DNA of 43,159 nt. Origin: CAZYWA01 sp964650975 [NCBI: uncultured bacterium] (GTDB lineage: Bacteria; JADJOY01). The translations under genes and the position numbers were made by a program. The DNA is taken from positions 1 through 43,159 of the forward strand of contig CAZYWA010000006.1 in assembly GCA_964650975.1 (NCBI GenBank), read 5' to 3'. A model generated the notes under the pieces. The model saw only the letters and a program-made list of their open reading frames with translations, was not told where the DNA came from and searched no databases. This document shows positions 1 through 8,341 of this stretch, one piece after another. Positions within the stretch are counted from its first letter, which is position 1; every line of letters begins with the position of its first letter.

Positions 1-2
1 CC

Positions 3-1850
3 GAAGCGGCGCCCGGGCCGTCGCCCCAGCTCGACGTGCCGCCCATGGGCGAGGATCGCTCGCTCACCGTCACCGCCGCCGAGCCGTTCGGCTATCTCGG
101 CACCAGCGTCGCGACCGGGGACCTGAACGGAGACGGCAAGGACGATCTCATCATCGGCTCGCCCGGCTACAACGTGGTGGGCGGGCCGCAGGTCGGCCGC
201 GTGCGCGTCATCTACGGTCGCGGCGTCACGGGCAACGAATCACTCGACGTGACCAATGGCAGCGCCGACCTCACCCTCACCGGCGACATCTCGTACGGCC
301 GCTTCGGCTGGGCGCTCGCGGTGGTCGATCTCAACGCCGACGGCCTTCCCGACCTCGCGGTCTCGCAGCCCACCACCGACGCCCAGAGCTACGGCTACCA
401 CGGCCGCGTGCTGGTCTACTTCGGTCAGCCCGGCGGCGGCATCTCGACCTCGCCCGACGTGACGATCTCCTCGGCCGACACCTACACGAACCTGGGCTAC
501 CGACTGCTCGGCGCCGATCTCGACGGCGACGGCCATCGCGATCTGGTGATCGCGACACCGTACGATCGCGCGGGTGGCGTCGAGCGCGGGCTGGTGGCGG
601 TGTTCCGCGCCAGCGCGGCCTTCGGCACCGGCACCACGAAAGACGTGAGTGACGCCGACTGGAGCGCAACCGGCGATCAGGACTGGAGCTGGTTCGGGTT
701 CGAGGTGATCGCGGCGAGCTTCGGTACGCCGTCGCATCCGCATCTGGTGGTGGGCGCACCCAAGTACAAGAACGGCGCGACCCAGGGCGCCGGGCGTGTG
801 TACGCGTTCGATCTCTCGGGGCTCGGGAGCCACGGTGCATCCACGGCGCCGGTCTTCACGATCACCGGAGTCGACCAGTTCGACAACATCGGCACCGCGC
901 TCGCCTACGGCGACCCGCGCGGCAACGGACAGAAGCTGCTCGCGATCGGCGCACCCGTCGAGACGCCCAACGCCACGTTGCAGACCGGCTCGGTCTCGCT
1001 GGTCTCGATCGACGGCCTGTCGGGCGATTCCAGCCTGGGCTCGCTGCCGGTCGTGACGCGCATCGATGGCGACACGTCGTACGCGCGGCTCGGCGAGCGG
1101 CTCGGCTTCGTCGACGTGAACGGCGACGGCGCCGACGAACTGTGGGTCACCGAGCCGGCGCGCCCGTCGGGCCTGAGCGCCTGGGAGGCGGGTGCGGCGT
1201 ATCTCTTCGCGGGCGGCGCCAGCTTTCCCACGGGAAGCGTGACCGCGAGCGGCACCACCGCGCTCTGGAGCATGCGCGACACCGCGGCGCGCGGGATGTT
1301 CGGCTCGGCCCTCGCGTTCCCCGACTTCGACGGCGACGGCTCGCCGGACTTCGCGATCGCGTCGCGGCGCTCGTTCGCGGCCGAAAACGAGGCCGGCATG
1401 GTGCGCGTGGTGATGGCGCCCAGGCTCTCGGTCGCCACGGTGCAGCCGACTCAGCTGGGTCTCGCCACCGACCGCAACGTGATCCTCACCGGTGCCCGCT
1501 TCCACTCCGCGGGGGCGTCGATCCGTCTGGTGCACGGGGCCAGTGAGATCGTCCCCAGCGTCACGTCCGTGAGCTCGACTCAGATGAACGGCACCGTGAC
1601 CGTCCCGGCCGACGCCGAGCTGGGTGCCTACGATCTGGTGGTGCGCGACGCTTTCGGCACGGTCACCGTGCCCGGCGCGGTGCAGGTCACGAGCGACCCG
1701 GGCCCCGTGGTATGCGGTGTCAGCCGTTTTCCGGGATCCAGTGCTCGCCAGGGTGCTCTTTCGTGGCTGATCGCGGTGGCGGTGCCGGTGGCCTTGGCTC
1801 GCGCGCTCCGTCGCCGCCTCCCGGATCGGAGATCCTCGCGAGCGTCCTGA
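3..1850 (+). CDS. FG-GAP seven-bladed propeller surface protein, 5' truncated
   Basis: Extracellular integrin-alpha-like beta-propeller protein, probably adhesive or structural. The frame is open to the window edge (first possible starts GTG 36 and ATG 45), so the true start and signal peptide are probably outside the window. Seven FG-GAP blades are visible, each with an aromatic/Gly entry and an Asp-rich calcium loop such as DLNGDGKDD, DLNADGLPD, DLDGDGHRD, DVNGDGADE and DFDGDGSPD; seven would make a complete propeller. An IPT/TIG-like Ig domain follows (about residues 470-555 counting from GTG 36). The C-terminus has CGVS, a hydrophobic helix (SWLIAVAVPVALA) and an Arg cluster, the layout of MYXO-CTERM-type sorting tails. 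Blades four and five have weak calcium loops. The fold is secure; ligand and anchoring are inference. Confidence 0.85.
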   Translation, partial: EAAPGPSPQLDVPPMGEDRSLTVTAAEPFGYLGTSVATGDLNGDGKDDLIIGSPGYNVVGGPQVGRVRVIYGRGVTGNESLDVTNGSADLTLTGDISYGRFGWALAVVDLNADGLPDLAVSQPTTDAQSYGYHGRVLVYFGQPGGGISTSPDVTISSADTYTNLGYRLLGADLDGDGHRDLVIATPYDRAGGVERGLVAVFRASAAFGTGTTKDVSDADWSATGDQDWSWFGFEVIAASFGTPSHPHLVVGAPKYKNGATQGAGRVYAFDLSGLGSHGASTAPVFTITGVDQFDNIGTALAYGDPRGNGQKLLAIGAPVETPNATLQTGSVSLVSIDGLSGDSSLGSLPVVTRIDGDTSYARLGERLGFVDVNGDGADELWVTEPARPSGLSAWEAGAAYLFAGGASFPTGSVTASGTTALWSMRDTAARGMFGSALAFPDFDGDGSPDFAIASRRSFAAENEAGMVRVVMAPRLSVATVQPTQLGLATDRNVILTGARFHSAGASIRLVHGASEIVPSVTSVSSTQMNGTVTVPADAELGAYDLVVRDAFGTVTVPGAVQVTSDPGPVVCGVSRFPGSSARQGALSWLIAVAVPVALARALRRRLPDRRSSRAS

Positions 1851-1879
1851 CCCGGCGGTTTGCAGTCGTGCCAACCGAA

Positions 1880-1939
1880 GGTGGCGCCCGGGCGCCATGG
1901 ATCCGGCCGGAGGGCGCCCGGCAGTGATCTGGCGCCACC
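1880..1939. repeat. Nested inverted repeat (double stem) in intergenic gap
   Basis: In the 250-bp gap 1851-2100 an outer stem GGTGGCGCC (1880-1888) pairs with GGCGCCACC (1931-1939). It encloses an inner stem CGGGCGCC (1889-1896) pairing with GGCGCCCG (1913-1920). All 17 pairs are perfect, with a 16-nt loop and a 10-nt bulge on one side. There is no T-tract on either side, so it does not look like an intrinsic terminator. The rest of the gap shows nothing I can name. Confidence 0.6.
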
Positions 1940-2100
1940 CCGGACGCGGCGATCGGGTGAAGCCGATGTGGTCGAAAACGCCACGAAGCAAGCGATTTCC
2001 TCGCAACCACGGCCTGCCTGGATCGAGGCCCGCCTCGCCGTACGCGGAGATCCAGAACCGAACCGGGGTTGGTAAGCGAATTGCTACGCACGAGTCCGAC

Positions 2101-3057
2101 ATGCCGAACCACACCGAGATGATGCCGATCCGGCCTCGCGCCGTCGTCGCTCCCGAGCCGTTCCATCCAGCGGCCGAAGGGCTGGGCATGCTCACGGTCC
2201 TGGAGGGCGGCGACGTCGGATATCGCTTCGGGCTCCGCGCGCAACGCCGCGCTCACCTGCTGGGGCGGTCGGTTCGCTGCGACGTGCCGCTGCCGCACGC
2301 CAAGGTGTCGCGACACCACGCACGCATCTTCTTCGAGGTCGATCCGGCGTCCGGCGGCTGGAAGGCGCGGGTCGTCGACCTGGGCAGCACCAACGGTACG
2401 TGGCTCAACGGCGATGCCATCCACGACGCGCGGCTAGCGAGTGGCGACGAGCTGCTGGTGGGCAGCGTCAGGCTGGGCGTCGAGCTATACGCGGATGCCG
2501 CCGCGGCGGAACGGATGCGGGCCGCGCCGGAAGCCAGGCGACTGGTCCGCGAGCCCCATGCCGCGCGCCGCATGGACCTCAGGTTCCGCGAGCTGGGCGT
2601 GGTCGCGAACCGGATGCGACTCGACCACGGGCACTTCTGCGTCGGGGTCCTCCACCTGGGCCACCTCGGTGCTTTGCGGAAGAGCCTCGGCGAGCAGGTC
2701 GGCGCCAAGCTCGTGGAGGCCGCGGCGGCCGCGGCCGCGCGCAGCTTGCGCTCCTGCGACGTGGTGGCACGATCGCATGCCGACGAGGTGCTGCTGGTGG
2801 TCGAGTGCGCTCATCTCCAGGGCGGTCACCGCGCCGCGGCGCGATCGCTGCAGAGCGTCCGCCACGCGGCGCAGGCCATGTGCGCGCTGGCGGGCGAGCG
2901 CCGCACTCACGAGATCGCACCCTCGATGGGGCTGGCGCTCTCGGGCAGCGAGCCCTTCGCCGCCTCGGTGCAGCGCGCCCGCGACGCGCTCGTCACCGCG
3001 CTCGCCGTCGACGGCTCGAGCATCGTCGCCGACCCGCAAGTCGTCTACGTGCACTGA
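2101..3057 (+). CDS. FHA domain protein with degenerate GGDEF domain
   Basis: Cytoplasmic signalling protein of about 318 residues. An FHA phosphothreonine-binding domain lies at residues 48-130, with the family landmarks GRS (55-57), SRHHA (70-74) and STNGTWLNG (96-104). A C-terminal diguanylate-cyclase-like domain follows (about 160-310), but the signature RxGGDEF is replaced by RSHADEV (224-230). Both glycines are lost, so cyclase activity is unlikely and the domain is probably a sensor or partner-binding module. I chose ATG 2101 because the FHA begins soon after; the frame is open upstream to 1897 but that stretch overlaps the nested inverted repeat and has no domain. ATG 2188 is a possible alternative. 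No strong Shine-Dalgarno sequence precedes 2101. Confidence 0.75.
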   Translation: MPNHTEMMPIRPRAVVAPEPFHPAAEGLGMLTVLEGGDVGYRFGLRAQRRAHLLGRSVRCDVPLPHAKVSRHHARIFFEVDPASGGWKARVVDLGSTNGTWLNGDAIHDARLASGDELLVGSVRLGVELYADAAAAERMRAAPEARRLVREPHAARRMDLRFRELGVVANRMRLDHGHFCVGVLHLGHLGALRKSLGEQVGAKLVEAAAAAAARSLRSCDVVARSHADEVLLVVECAHLQGGHRAAARSLQSVRHAAQAMCALAGERRTHEIAPSMGLALSGSEPFAASVQRARDALVTALAVDGSSIVADPQVVYVH

Positions 3058-3117
3058 GGCCGGTTCTCCCGGCCTGACGAATCGAGCCGGCGGCTCCTCG
3101 ACGCTCCTCGGTCCCCT

Positions 3118-3199
3118 GGAGGCCCGCCGGTCCCTCGGCGGGCAAGCGATCGAATGGTGCCCGTTCCAGCGCTCGCGCGCGAGGGACCGCGCGCGCTCC
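3118..3199. repeat. GTCCCT-loop hairpin pair (locus 1: C then inverted D)
   Basis: This pair occupies the 332-bp gap 3058-3389. The first hairpin has foot GGAG (3118-3121), stem CCCGCCG (3123-3129), loop GTCCCT (3130-3135) and stem CGGCGGG (3136-3142). The second is inverted: stem CGCGCGCG (3174-3181), loop AGGGAC (3182-3187), stem CGCGCGCG (3188-3195), foot CTCC (3196-3199). The two stems are unrelated in sequence but each is perfectly self-complementary. The remaining gap (3200-3389) holds only the ribosome-binding site of the next gene. Confidence 0.85.
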
Positions 3200-3389
3200 A
3201 AACCGCCGCCGGCCGGACTGACGGCGAGGGCCCCAGCCCTCCGGGCACCGATCGAACGAATGCGCCGTGGAGGGTGCCGCGCAGCGGCACCGGCTGTTGC
3301 GTTCGCGACACGACCAGAGGCCGATTGCTGTTGCGGCGCCCGCTCGCGCTTCGGTAGAAAGGTAGGCACAACACCGGAGAGCCAGCGTC

Positions 3390-5402
3390 ATGATGTGCCT
3401 CCAATGTGGCGACGAAATCGACGCGGGTGTGGCGCTCTGCCCGCTGTGCGGGAAGTCGCCGTACGAGCCGCCGAGCGTCGCGCGGCCCGCGAATTCGCCG
3501 GCCAGCAGCTACGCCGACGAGCTGCTCGCCGGTCTCTCCGCTCCCGCGTCGCAAGCCCCGCCGCCCGAGTCGATTCCGATCGCCGACCTCAGTGAAAGCC
3601 AGCAGCGCCGCGTCGCGTTCCTCACCCAGAAGCTCGAGAAGGAGCCGAATCAGCCCAAGGCTTTGCTGAACCTGGCGCAGGTGTACGAGGAAGCCGGCGA
3701 CTTCCCGACCGCGATCACCTACTACAAGGCCTGCCTCGCCGCCGACCACCTGAACGGCTACGCCGCCGGCCGGCTCGCGATCCTCGAGGCGAACCACCCG
3801 GGCGCGGGCGACGGCCCGCGCAGCGGCTCCGTGCCGCGCACCGGCGAGGTGGCTGGCGGCACCGGCAGCGGCGCGCTGCGCGACCCTGGGACCGGCTCTG
3901 CCCGGCTCCGCGAGCCGCGCACCGGAGACGCGGGCCGCATCGAGCCGCGCCCCACCACCGGTGCTCTGCGCCAGCCCGGCGGCACCGGGCGGGTGCGGCC
4001 CGACGCACCCCGGACCGCGCTCGACGCGGGCCGTTCGGACTCCAAGGCGCGCGCGTGGTACGCGCAGCCGATGCTGTGGGTGGGAGTGATCGTGGCACTC
4101 GCCGTCGCGGGCGGAGTGGGGGCGTTTTACTTCGAGCGCGCGTCGCATTTCGTGGTGCTGGGCGAGCATCACATCTCGTTCGGAGCCTCGTTCAGCAGGG
4201 ACGGGCGCTTCCTCGCGGTCTACGAGCCCGACGACCGGCCCGGCATGGAAGCGACGATGTGGGGCTACAGCGGCTCCGGCCAGTCGCACGTGCGAGTGAT
4301 CTCGGCCTCGGGCTCGGGCGTGATCGCGTCGTTCGCCAAGGCCGCGGTCGCGAAGGAGAGCCCGTCGCCGGTGTGGGGCGGCGCGCGCTACGTCGCGTAC
4401 CCCACGTCCGGCAGCGACTACTACGATCCGCGGGTCGCGATCGGCGACCTCGAGACCAAGACCACCGGGCTCACCCTCGAGGGCAGCCACGCCGCGATCT
4501 CGCCCGACGGACGCTTCGTGGCCTACGAGAAAGGAGTGGGTGTCGCCGAGGACCAGGTGGGCCCCTACCGGAACTACGGCCACTACAAGCCGACTCGTCC
4601 CGAGATCTTCGTCTACACGCTGGCGAGCCGCGAGGAGAAGCAGCTCACCACCACCGGTGGCACCAGCCCGGTGTGGTCACCCGACAGCAGCCAGGTCCTC
4701 TACCAGCACCAGAGCTTCGGCGAGGTGATGAAGACCGGCATCGCCGTCGACCGCGACGACATGGACGAGGACGGCCGCTACCACCCGCACTCGTACAGTT
4801 ACAAGAGCAAGCGCTTCCTGGGCGTCGACCTCGACGTGATCCCGCGCGACGGCGGCGAGCCCACCGTGGTGGCCACCGGCGGCTCGAACGCCTACGCCGC
4901 GTGGGTGGGCACCGACAACCACACCATCTCGTGGGTCCACTGGGAATCGGAGGCCGAGGACGACGAGTACGGCATGCGCTCGCTCCGCAATTACGGATCG
5001 GCCGAGGAGAAGGTGGCGCTCCAGGCGTCGCTGATGCTCGGCAACTCCGCGGGCGGCGCCGGCGACGAGATCCTGGGACCGCAGAAGGACGCGATCCGCC
5101 TCGACACCGCCGCCTGGTCTCCCGACGGCCAGCGGCTGGTCTTCGAGCGCGTGGTCGCGGACTCGACGATGATCGTCGCCAACCGTCGCGAGGGCGCCAA
5201 GCTCAGCGACTTCAAGGACGAGACCGATCTGCACGTCTACGACCGCGCCACCAAGAGCTCGAAGCGGCTGAACGGCGAGGGCAACCCGCACCGCACCCGG
5301 CCGGTGTGGAGCCCCGACGGGAAACGACTCGCCTACACCCTGAACGAGTGGGGGATTCCACGCGTCGAGGTGGCTTCGCTCGGAAAGGTGCTGCCGAAAT
5401 GA
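3390..5402 (+). CDS. Zinc-ribbon / TPR / membrane-anchored PD40 propeller protein
   Basis: A 670-residue multidomain protein. It begins with a zinc ribbon (CLQC at 3-6, CPLC at 17-20). A short TPR-like region follows (about 65-135), then a low-complexity Gly/Arg/Thr linker and one transmembrane helix (MLWVGVIVALAVAGGVGAFY, about 227-246). The C-terminal two thirds is a TolB/WD40-like propeller with repeated PD40 motifs: SRDGRFLAV, SPDGRFVAY, SPDSSQVLY, SPDGQRLVF and SPDGKRLAY. The topology would place the zinc ribbon and TPR in the cytoplasm and the propeller outside. GGAGA at 3376-3380 lies 9 nt before ATG 3390 (ATG 3393 is in tandem). The stop overlaps the next start as ATGA. Partners are unknown; a scaffold or sensor role is inference. 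Confidence 0.75.
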   Translation: MMCLQCGDEIDAGVALCPLCGKSPYEPPSVARPANSPASSYADELLAGLSAPASQAPPPESIPIADLSESQQRRVAFLTQKLEKEPNQPKALLNLAQVYEEAGDFPTAITYYKACLAADHLNGYAAGRLAILEANHPGAGDGPRSGSVPRTGEVAGGTGSGALRDPGTGSARLREPRTGDAGRIEPRPTTGALRQPGGTGRVRPDAPRTALDAGRSDSKARAWYAQPMLWVGVIVALAVAGGVGAFYFERASHFVVLGEHHISFGASFSRDGRFLAVYEPDDRPGMEATMWGYSGSGQSHVRVISASGSGVIASFAKAAVAKESPSPVWGGARYVAYPTSGSDYYDPRVAIGDLETKTTGLTLEGSHAAISPDGRFVAYEKGVGVAEDQVGPYRNYGHYKPTRPEIFVYTLASREEKQLTTTGGTSPVWSPDSSQVLYQHQSFGEVMKTGIAVDRDDMDEDGRYHPHSYSYKSKRFLGVDLDVIPRDGGEPTVVATGGSNAYAAWVGTDNHTISWVHWESEAEDDEYGMRSLRNYGSAEEKVALQASLMLGNSAGGAGDEILGPQKDAIRLDTAAWSPDGQRLVFERVVADSTMIVANRREGAKLSDFKDETDLHVYDRATKSSKRLNGEGNPHRTRPVWSPDGKRLAYTLNEWGIPRVEVASLGKVLPK

Positions 5403-5893
5403 AGCGACGGATCGCTGGCGTCTCGGTTCGCCGCCGTCTGGAGCGCGCGCGGTCCCTCGCGCGCGGGGCAAACCGGGAACGGCACCAGCGGATCGTCGTG
5501 GGGCTGGCGCTGGCGGGGCTGGTGCTGCCGGGCTGCAGCAAGCCCGAGCCCGCCTCGCCGATGGCGGCGCAGATGCGCGAGATCGACAAGACCTGGATCA
5601 AGTTCGGCGAGGTGCTGGGCGAGAAGGGTGCCTATCACTCGCAGCCGCTGGTCACGCAGGTGGCGGGGATGTTCGCGTCGGACACGATCACCGGCTCCGA
5701 GCTCTACCAGTCGATTCCCGGATTCAAGAAGGCCAACGACGACATCATCGAGGCGCTCAAGAAGCTCGACTCCGAGCTCGGCCAGGGCGCGATGTTCGAT
5801 GTCGCCGGCTCGCGCTCCGACGTCGAGTCGCTGTGCAAGAACTGCCACGGACAGTTCTGGGACAAGACCAAGGCCCGCCGCGCCGGACGGTGA
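5399..5893 (+). CDS. Cytochrome c'-like haem lipoprotein
   Basis: A 164-residue secreted lipoprotein. A hydrophobic signal segment (about 32-44) ends in the lipobox LPGC (Cys46), and the mature helical domain ends in CKNCH (146-150). A single CxxCH near the C-terminus of a four-helix protein is the layout of class II cytochromes c', so one covalent haem is expected, with His150 as proximal ligand. The start ATG overlaps the upstream stop (ATGA), implying translational coupling. Residues about 14-23 are encoded by a repeat hairpin (5440-5467), which lengthens the n-region of the signal peptide. GTG 5498 would give a much shorter leader and is an alternative start. Whether it senses NO or O2 or transfers electrons cannot be read from the sequence. 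Confidence 0.7.
   Translation: MKRRIAGVSVRRRLERARSLARGANRERHQRIVVGLALAGLVLPGCSKPEPASPMAAQMREIDKTWIKFGEVLGEKGAYHSQPLVTQVAGMFASDTITGSELYQSIPGFKKANDDIIEALKKLDSELGQGAMFDVAGSRSDVESLCKNCHGQFWDKTKARRAGR
5440..5467 (+). repeat. GTCCCT-loop hairpin inside a coding region (locus 2: single D)
   Basis: Foot GGAG (5440-5443), stem CGCGCGCG (5444-5451), loop GTCCCT (5452-5457), stem CGCGCGCG (5458-5465). It is a lone hairpin without an inverted partner, placed in frame in the first codons of the cytochrome c'-like gene, where it encodes LERARSLARG. Confidence 0.85.
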
Positions 5894-5910
5894 TCCGGGC
5901 CGGCTGACCC

Positions 5911-7386
5911 TTGATCATCCCGTACGGCCACGACCAGGCGATTCGTCGCATTCCCTGGGCGTCGATCGCGATCCTCGCGATCAACGTCGCGATGTTCCTG
6001 CTCACGCGCGTGACGTTCGGCGGCGAGAACGAGGCGACGCTCGCGGCGCGCGAGGAGCGCCTCGAGACGCTCGAGGCCACGCTCTACCGCCGCTACATCG
6101 ACGCCGTCCACGATCGGAACTCGAAGAGCGGCGCCGACGAGCAGCCGCTCGCCTGGGACCGGTTCCTGAAGGCGCTCGATCGCGGTCCGGTCGACGGCGT
6201 CGAACCGGAGCAGCTCGAGCGCTGGCGCACCGCGCGCGACCAGCTCGAGCGATCGCGGGGCTGGAATCCCGACAAGCAGCTCAACCTGGTGATGGGCCCC
6301 GGCTTCAAGCCGTGGACGCTCGTCACCCACATGTTCATGCACGTGAACTGGCTTCACCTGCTCGGCAACATGTGGTTCTTCGCACTGGCGGCGCCGTCGC
6401 TCGAGTACCGCTGGGGCGTGCCGGCGTTCCTGGTCCTCTACCTGGGCGGAGGGCTCGCCGCGGCGGCGTCGATGTACCCGGCGCTCCGCGGCACCGAGGA
6501 AGGGCTGCTGGGAGCGTCGGGAGCCGTGGCCGCGTGCATGGGCGCCTTCTTCGTCCGGCACTGGAACGCGAAGGTCAAGTTCTTCTGGCTGCGCGGGCTG
6601 GGCATGACCTCGCTGCGCTGGGGCGAGCTGTGGATGCCGGCGTGGCTGATGATCGGGTTGTGGCTGATCGAGCAAGCGATGTACGCGTCGGCCCAGGAGG
6701 ACCTGCACGTCGCGGTGTGGGCGCACATCGGCGGCTTCGGCTACGGCGCCGCGATGGCGCTTGCGGTGCGGCAACTGCGCTGGGAGGCCAAGCTCTTCGA
6801 CCGCCGCATCCTGCTCGGCGGGCGGCCCGACCCCGACGACAAGGACACCGACATGGCACTCGAGCTGATCGAGAAATGCGCCTGGCGCGACGCCAGCAAG
6901 TACTGCGACGCGGCGCTCGCCAAGCATCCCGGGCACACGGTGCTGCTGGCCGTGAAGGCGCGCGCGCTCGGCCATCTGGGCGATCTCGACGAGGCGCGCG
7001 CGGCACTCGCCAAGGCGATCGTCAGCGCGCGCGCCACTGGACCCACCGAGCACCTGCTCGACGCGGCCAAGGCGCTGGGCGAGCGCGTCACCACCCTCGG
7101 GATCGACCCCGCGCTACAGCAGCTCCTGGGCCGCTGGCTCGAGGACAACGGCGAGCCCGAGGACGCGCTGTGGGTGTACCGCGATCTCGCCGAGTCGCAC
7201 GTGACCCACGGGCTGGCCCCGAAGGCGCTCTACCGTGTGGCCGACCTCCATCGCACCGCGCGCGGCGACCTCCAGTCGGCCACCAACGCATTCAACACCT
7301 TCCTCGAGCGTTACCCCGACCACGCCCTCGCCGCCAACGCCCGCGCCGCGCTCGAGTCGCTCTCCCGTGCCACGCCGGTGCGATAG
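5911..7386 (+). CDS. Rhomboid intramembrane serine protease with C-terminal TPR repeats
   Basis: A 491-residue rhomboid-family membrane protease. The N-terminus (IIPYGHDQAIRRIPW) matches the usual rhomboid opening, which favours the TTG at 5911 as start, 17 nt after the previous stop. TM1 (about 16-33) is followed by a roughly 95-residue extramembrane insertion, then the conserved HMFMHVNWLHLLGNMW region (140-155). The catalytic GxSG is GASGA with Ser203, and the partner His272 sits in AHIGGFGYG. After the last TM, residues about 305-490 form TPR-like helical repeats, probably cytoplasmic. Both catalytic residues are present, so activity is expected. Substrates are unknown; the adjacent upstream lipoprotein and PD40 protein are candidates only by position. 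Confidence 0.88.
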   Translation: MIIPYGHDQAIRRIPWASIAILAINVAMFLLTRVTFGGENEATLAAREERLETLEATLYRRYIDAVHDRNSKSGADEQPLAWDRFLKALDRGPVDGVEPEQLERWRTARDQLERSRGWNPDKQLNLVMGPGFKPWTLVTHMFMHVNWLHLLGNMWFFALAAPSLEYRWGVPAFLVLYLGGGLAAAASMYPALRGTEEGLLGASGAVAACMGAFFVRHWNAKVKFFWLRGLGMTSLRWGELWMPAWLMIGLWLIEQAMYASAQEDLHVAVWAHIGGFGYGAAMALAVRQLRWEAKLFDRRILLGGRPDPDDKDTDMALELIEKCAWRDASKYCDAALAKHPGHTVLLAVKARALGHLGDLDEARAALAKAIVSARATGPTEHLLDAAKALGERVTTLGIDPALQQLLGRWLEDNGEPEDALWVYRDLAESHVTHGLAPKALYRVADLHRTARGDLQSATNAFNTFLERYPDHALAANARAALESLSRATPVR

Positions 7387-7416
7387 GCTCTCGTGCGCCT
7401 GCAAGGAGGCGCGACG

Positions 7417-8121
7417 ATGAGATCGGTAGCGTTCGGGCAGCGAGTGGCGGCGTGGTGGCTCGGTTCGCTGGTCGTGGTGGGCGCGACGCTCGCCTCGGCG
7501 GCGGAGGAGCCGAACCACGATCTGGTTCAGGCGGTGCACGTGGTGCGGACCTTCTACAAGTTCCACCTGAGCCACGACATGGGCTTCACCGAGGACACCG
7601 TCGTGAAGCGAAAGGAGTGGCTCTCGCCCGATTTTTACGCGCTCTTGCTCGCCGAGACCCGGAAGCCCAAGGACTCCGGCGAGGCGCCGGTGATCGAGGG
7701 CGACCCGTTCACCGACTCGCAGGAGTACCCGAACCGGTTCTCGACGGGCGTCGCGAAGCGCACCGGCGAGGACGAGATCACCGTCGACGTCGAGCTCGCC
7801 TGGGTCAAGAAGGTGCGCGAATACCGCCAGTACCACTGGCGGCGCGAGGAAGTCACTCGCGAGGTGGACGCCAACCCGCCGCGCCACATGACCGTGAAGC
7901 TCACCCGCGGCCAGCGGCTGTGGCGGATCGCCGACCTGATCTCGAACGACGGCAAGAGCCTGCGTGGACTGCTCGACGCGCACGAGACCCAGCGCCTGCC
8001 GGCGAAGCCGCCCGACTGGATGAATCAGCCGGCCGCGGCCGATCCGCTGGCACCCCCCAAGCCCGGCGAGCCCGCGAAACCGTGGCAGCCGAGCGGCGAC
8101 GCGAAGCCGTGGGAGAGGTGA
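7417..8121 (+). CDS. Secreted protein of unknown function (DUF3828-like layout)
   Basis: A 234-residue exported protein. AAGGAGG at 7403-7409 lies 7 nt before ATG 7417 and fixes the start; the frame is open to 7393 but lacks such a site. A signal peptide (about 1-28, ending LASAA) is followed by an alpha+beta domain opening with VVRTFYKFHLSHDMGF and KEWLSPDFYALLLAE. A helix with FY..hl followed by a 'ls..l...l' segment resembles DUF3828-type periplasmic proteins, but I am not certain. The C-terminus is a Pro/Lys-rich tail (about 200-234). It is probably the last gene of this + strand run, since the next gene is convergent. No function can be assigned. Confidence 0.7.
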   Translation: MRSVAFGQRVAAWWLGSLVVVGATLASAAEEPNHDLVQAVHVVRTFYKFHLSHDMGFTEDTVVKRKEWLSPDFYALLLAETRKPKDSGEAPVIEGDPFTDSQEYPNRFSTGVAKRTGEDEITVDVELAWVKKVREYRQYHWRREEVTREVDANPPRHMTVKLTRGQRLWRIADLISNDGKSLRGLLDAHETQRLPAKPPDWMNQPAAADPLAPPKPGEPAKPWQPSGDAKPWER

Positions 8122-8148
8122 CGCTGGGCGGGGACGTGATCGAGCGCT

Positions 8149-8317
8149 CGCGCGCGAGGGACCGCGCGCTCTCCAACAGACGCGAGAGGTCCCCTGGAGG
8201 CCCGCCGGTCCCTCGGCGGGGGGCGCTCGATCGGTCGCCGGGAGGGCTGCGGTCCCTCGCAGCCGCCGCGCTTGCATCTCGACCGATCGCCACGGACGCG
8301 AGGGACCGCCTCCTTCC
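8149..8317. repeat. Cluster of four GTCCCT-loop hairpins (locus 3: inverted D, C, A, inverted B)
   Basis: This cluster fills the convergent gap 8122-8341. In order: an inverted D hairpin (8149-8174, loop AGGGAC 8157-8162); a C hairpin (foot 8196-8199, stems 8201-8207 and 8214-8220); an A hairpin (foot 8241-8244, stem GGCTGCG 8245-8251, loop 8252-8257, stem CGCAGCC 8258-8264); and a decayed inverted B hairpin (8294-8313, right arm CGCCTCC with one mismatch). It is the densest cluster in the window and joins the two pair types (D with C, A with B). Confidence 0.85.
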
Positions 8318-8341
8318 GATCGGTCGAGCCGATCGCTGGGC

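Noticed and set aside
240-2195. Long minus-strand open frame antisense to the FG-GAP gene
   Set aside because: Arg/Ala/Gly-rich shadow of a GC-rich coding region; no domain, and the + strand frame has clear repeats. Similar long antisense frames across the window were dismissed for the same reason.
3118-8317. Hairpin repeats as intrinsic terminators
   Set aside because: No T-tract follows any of the stems, and some copies lie between divergent genes or inside coding sequence.
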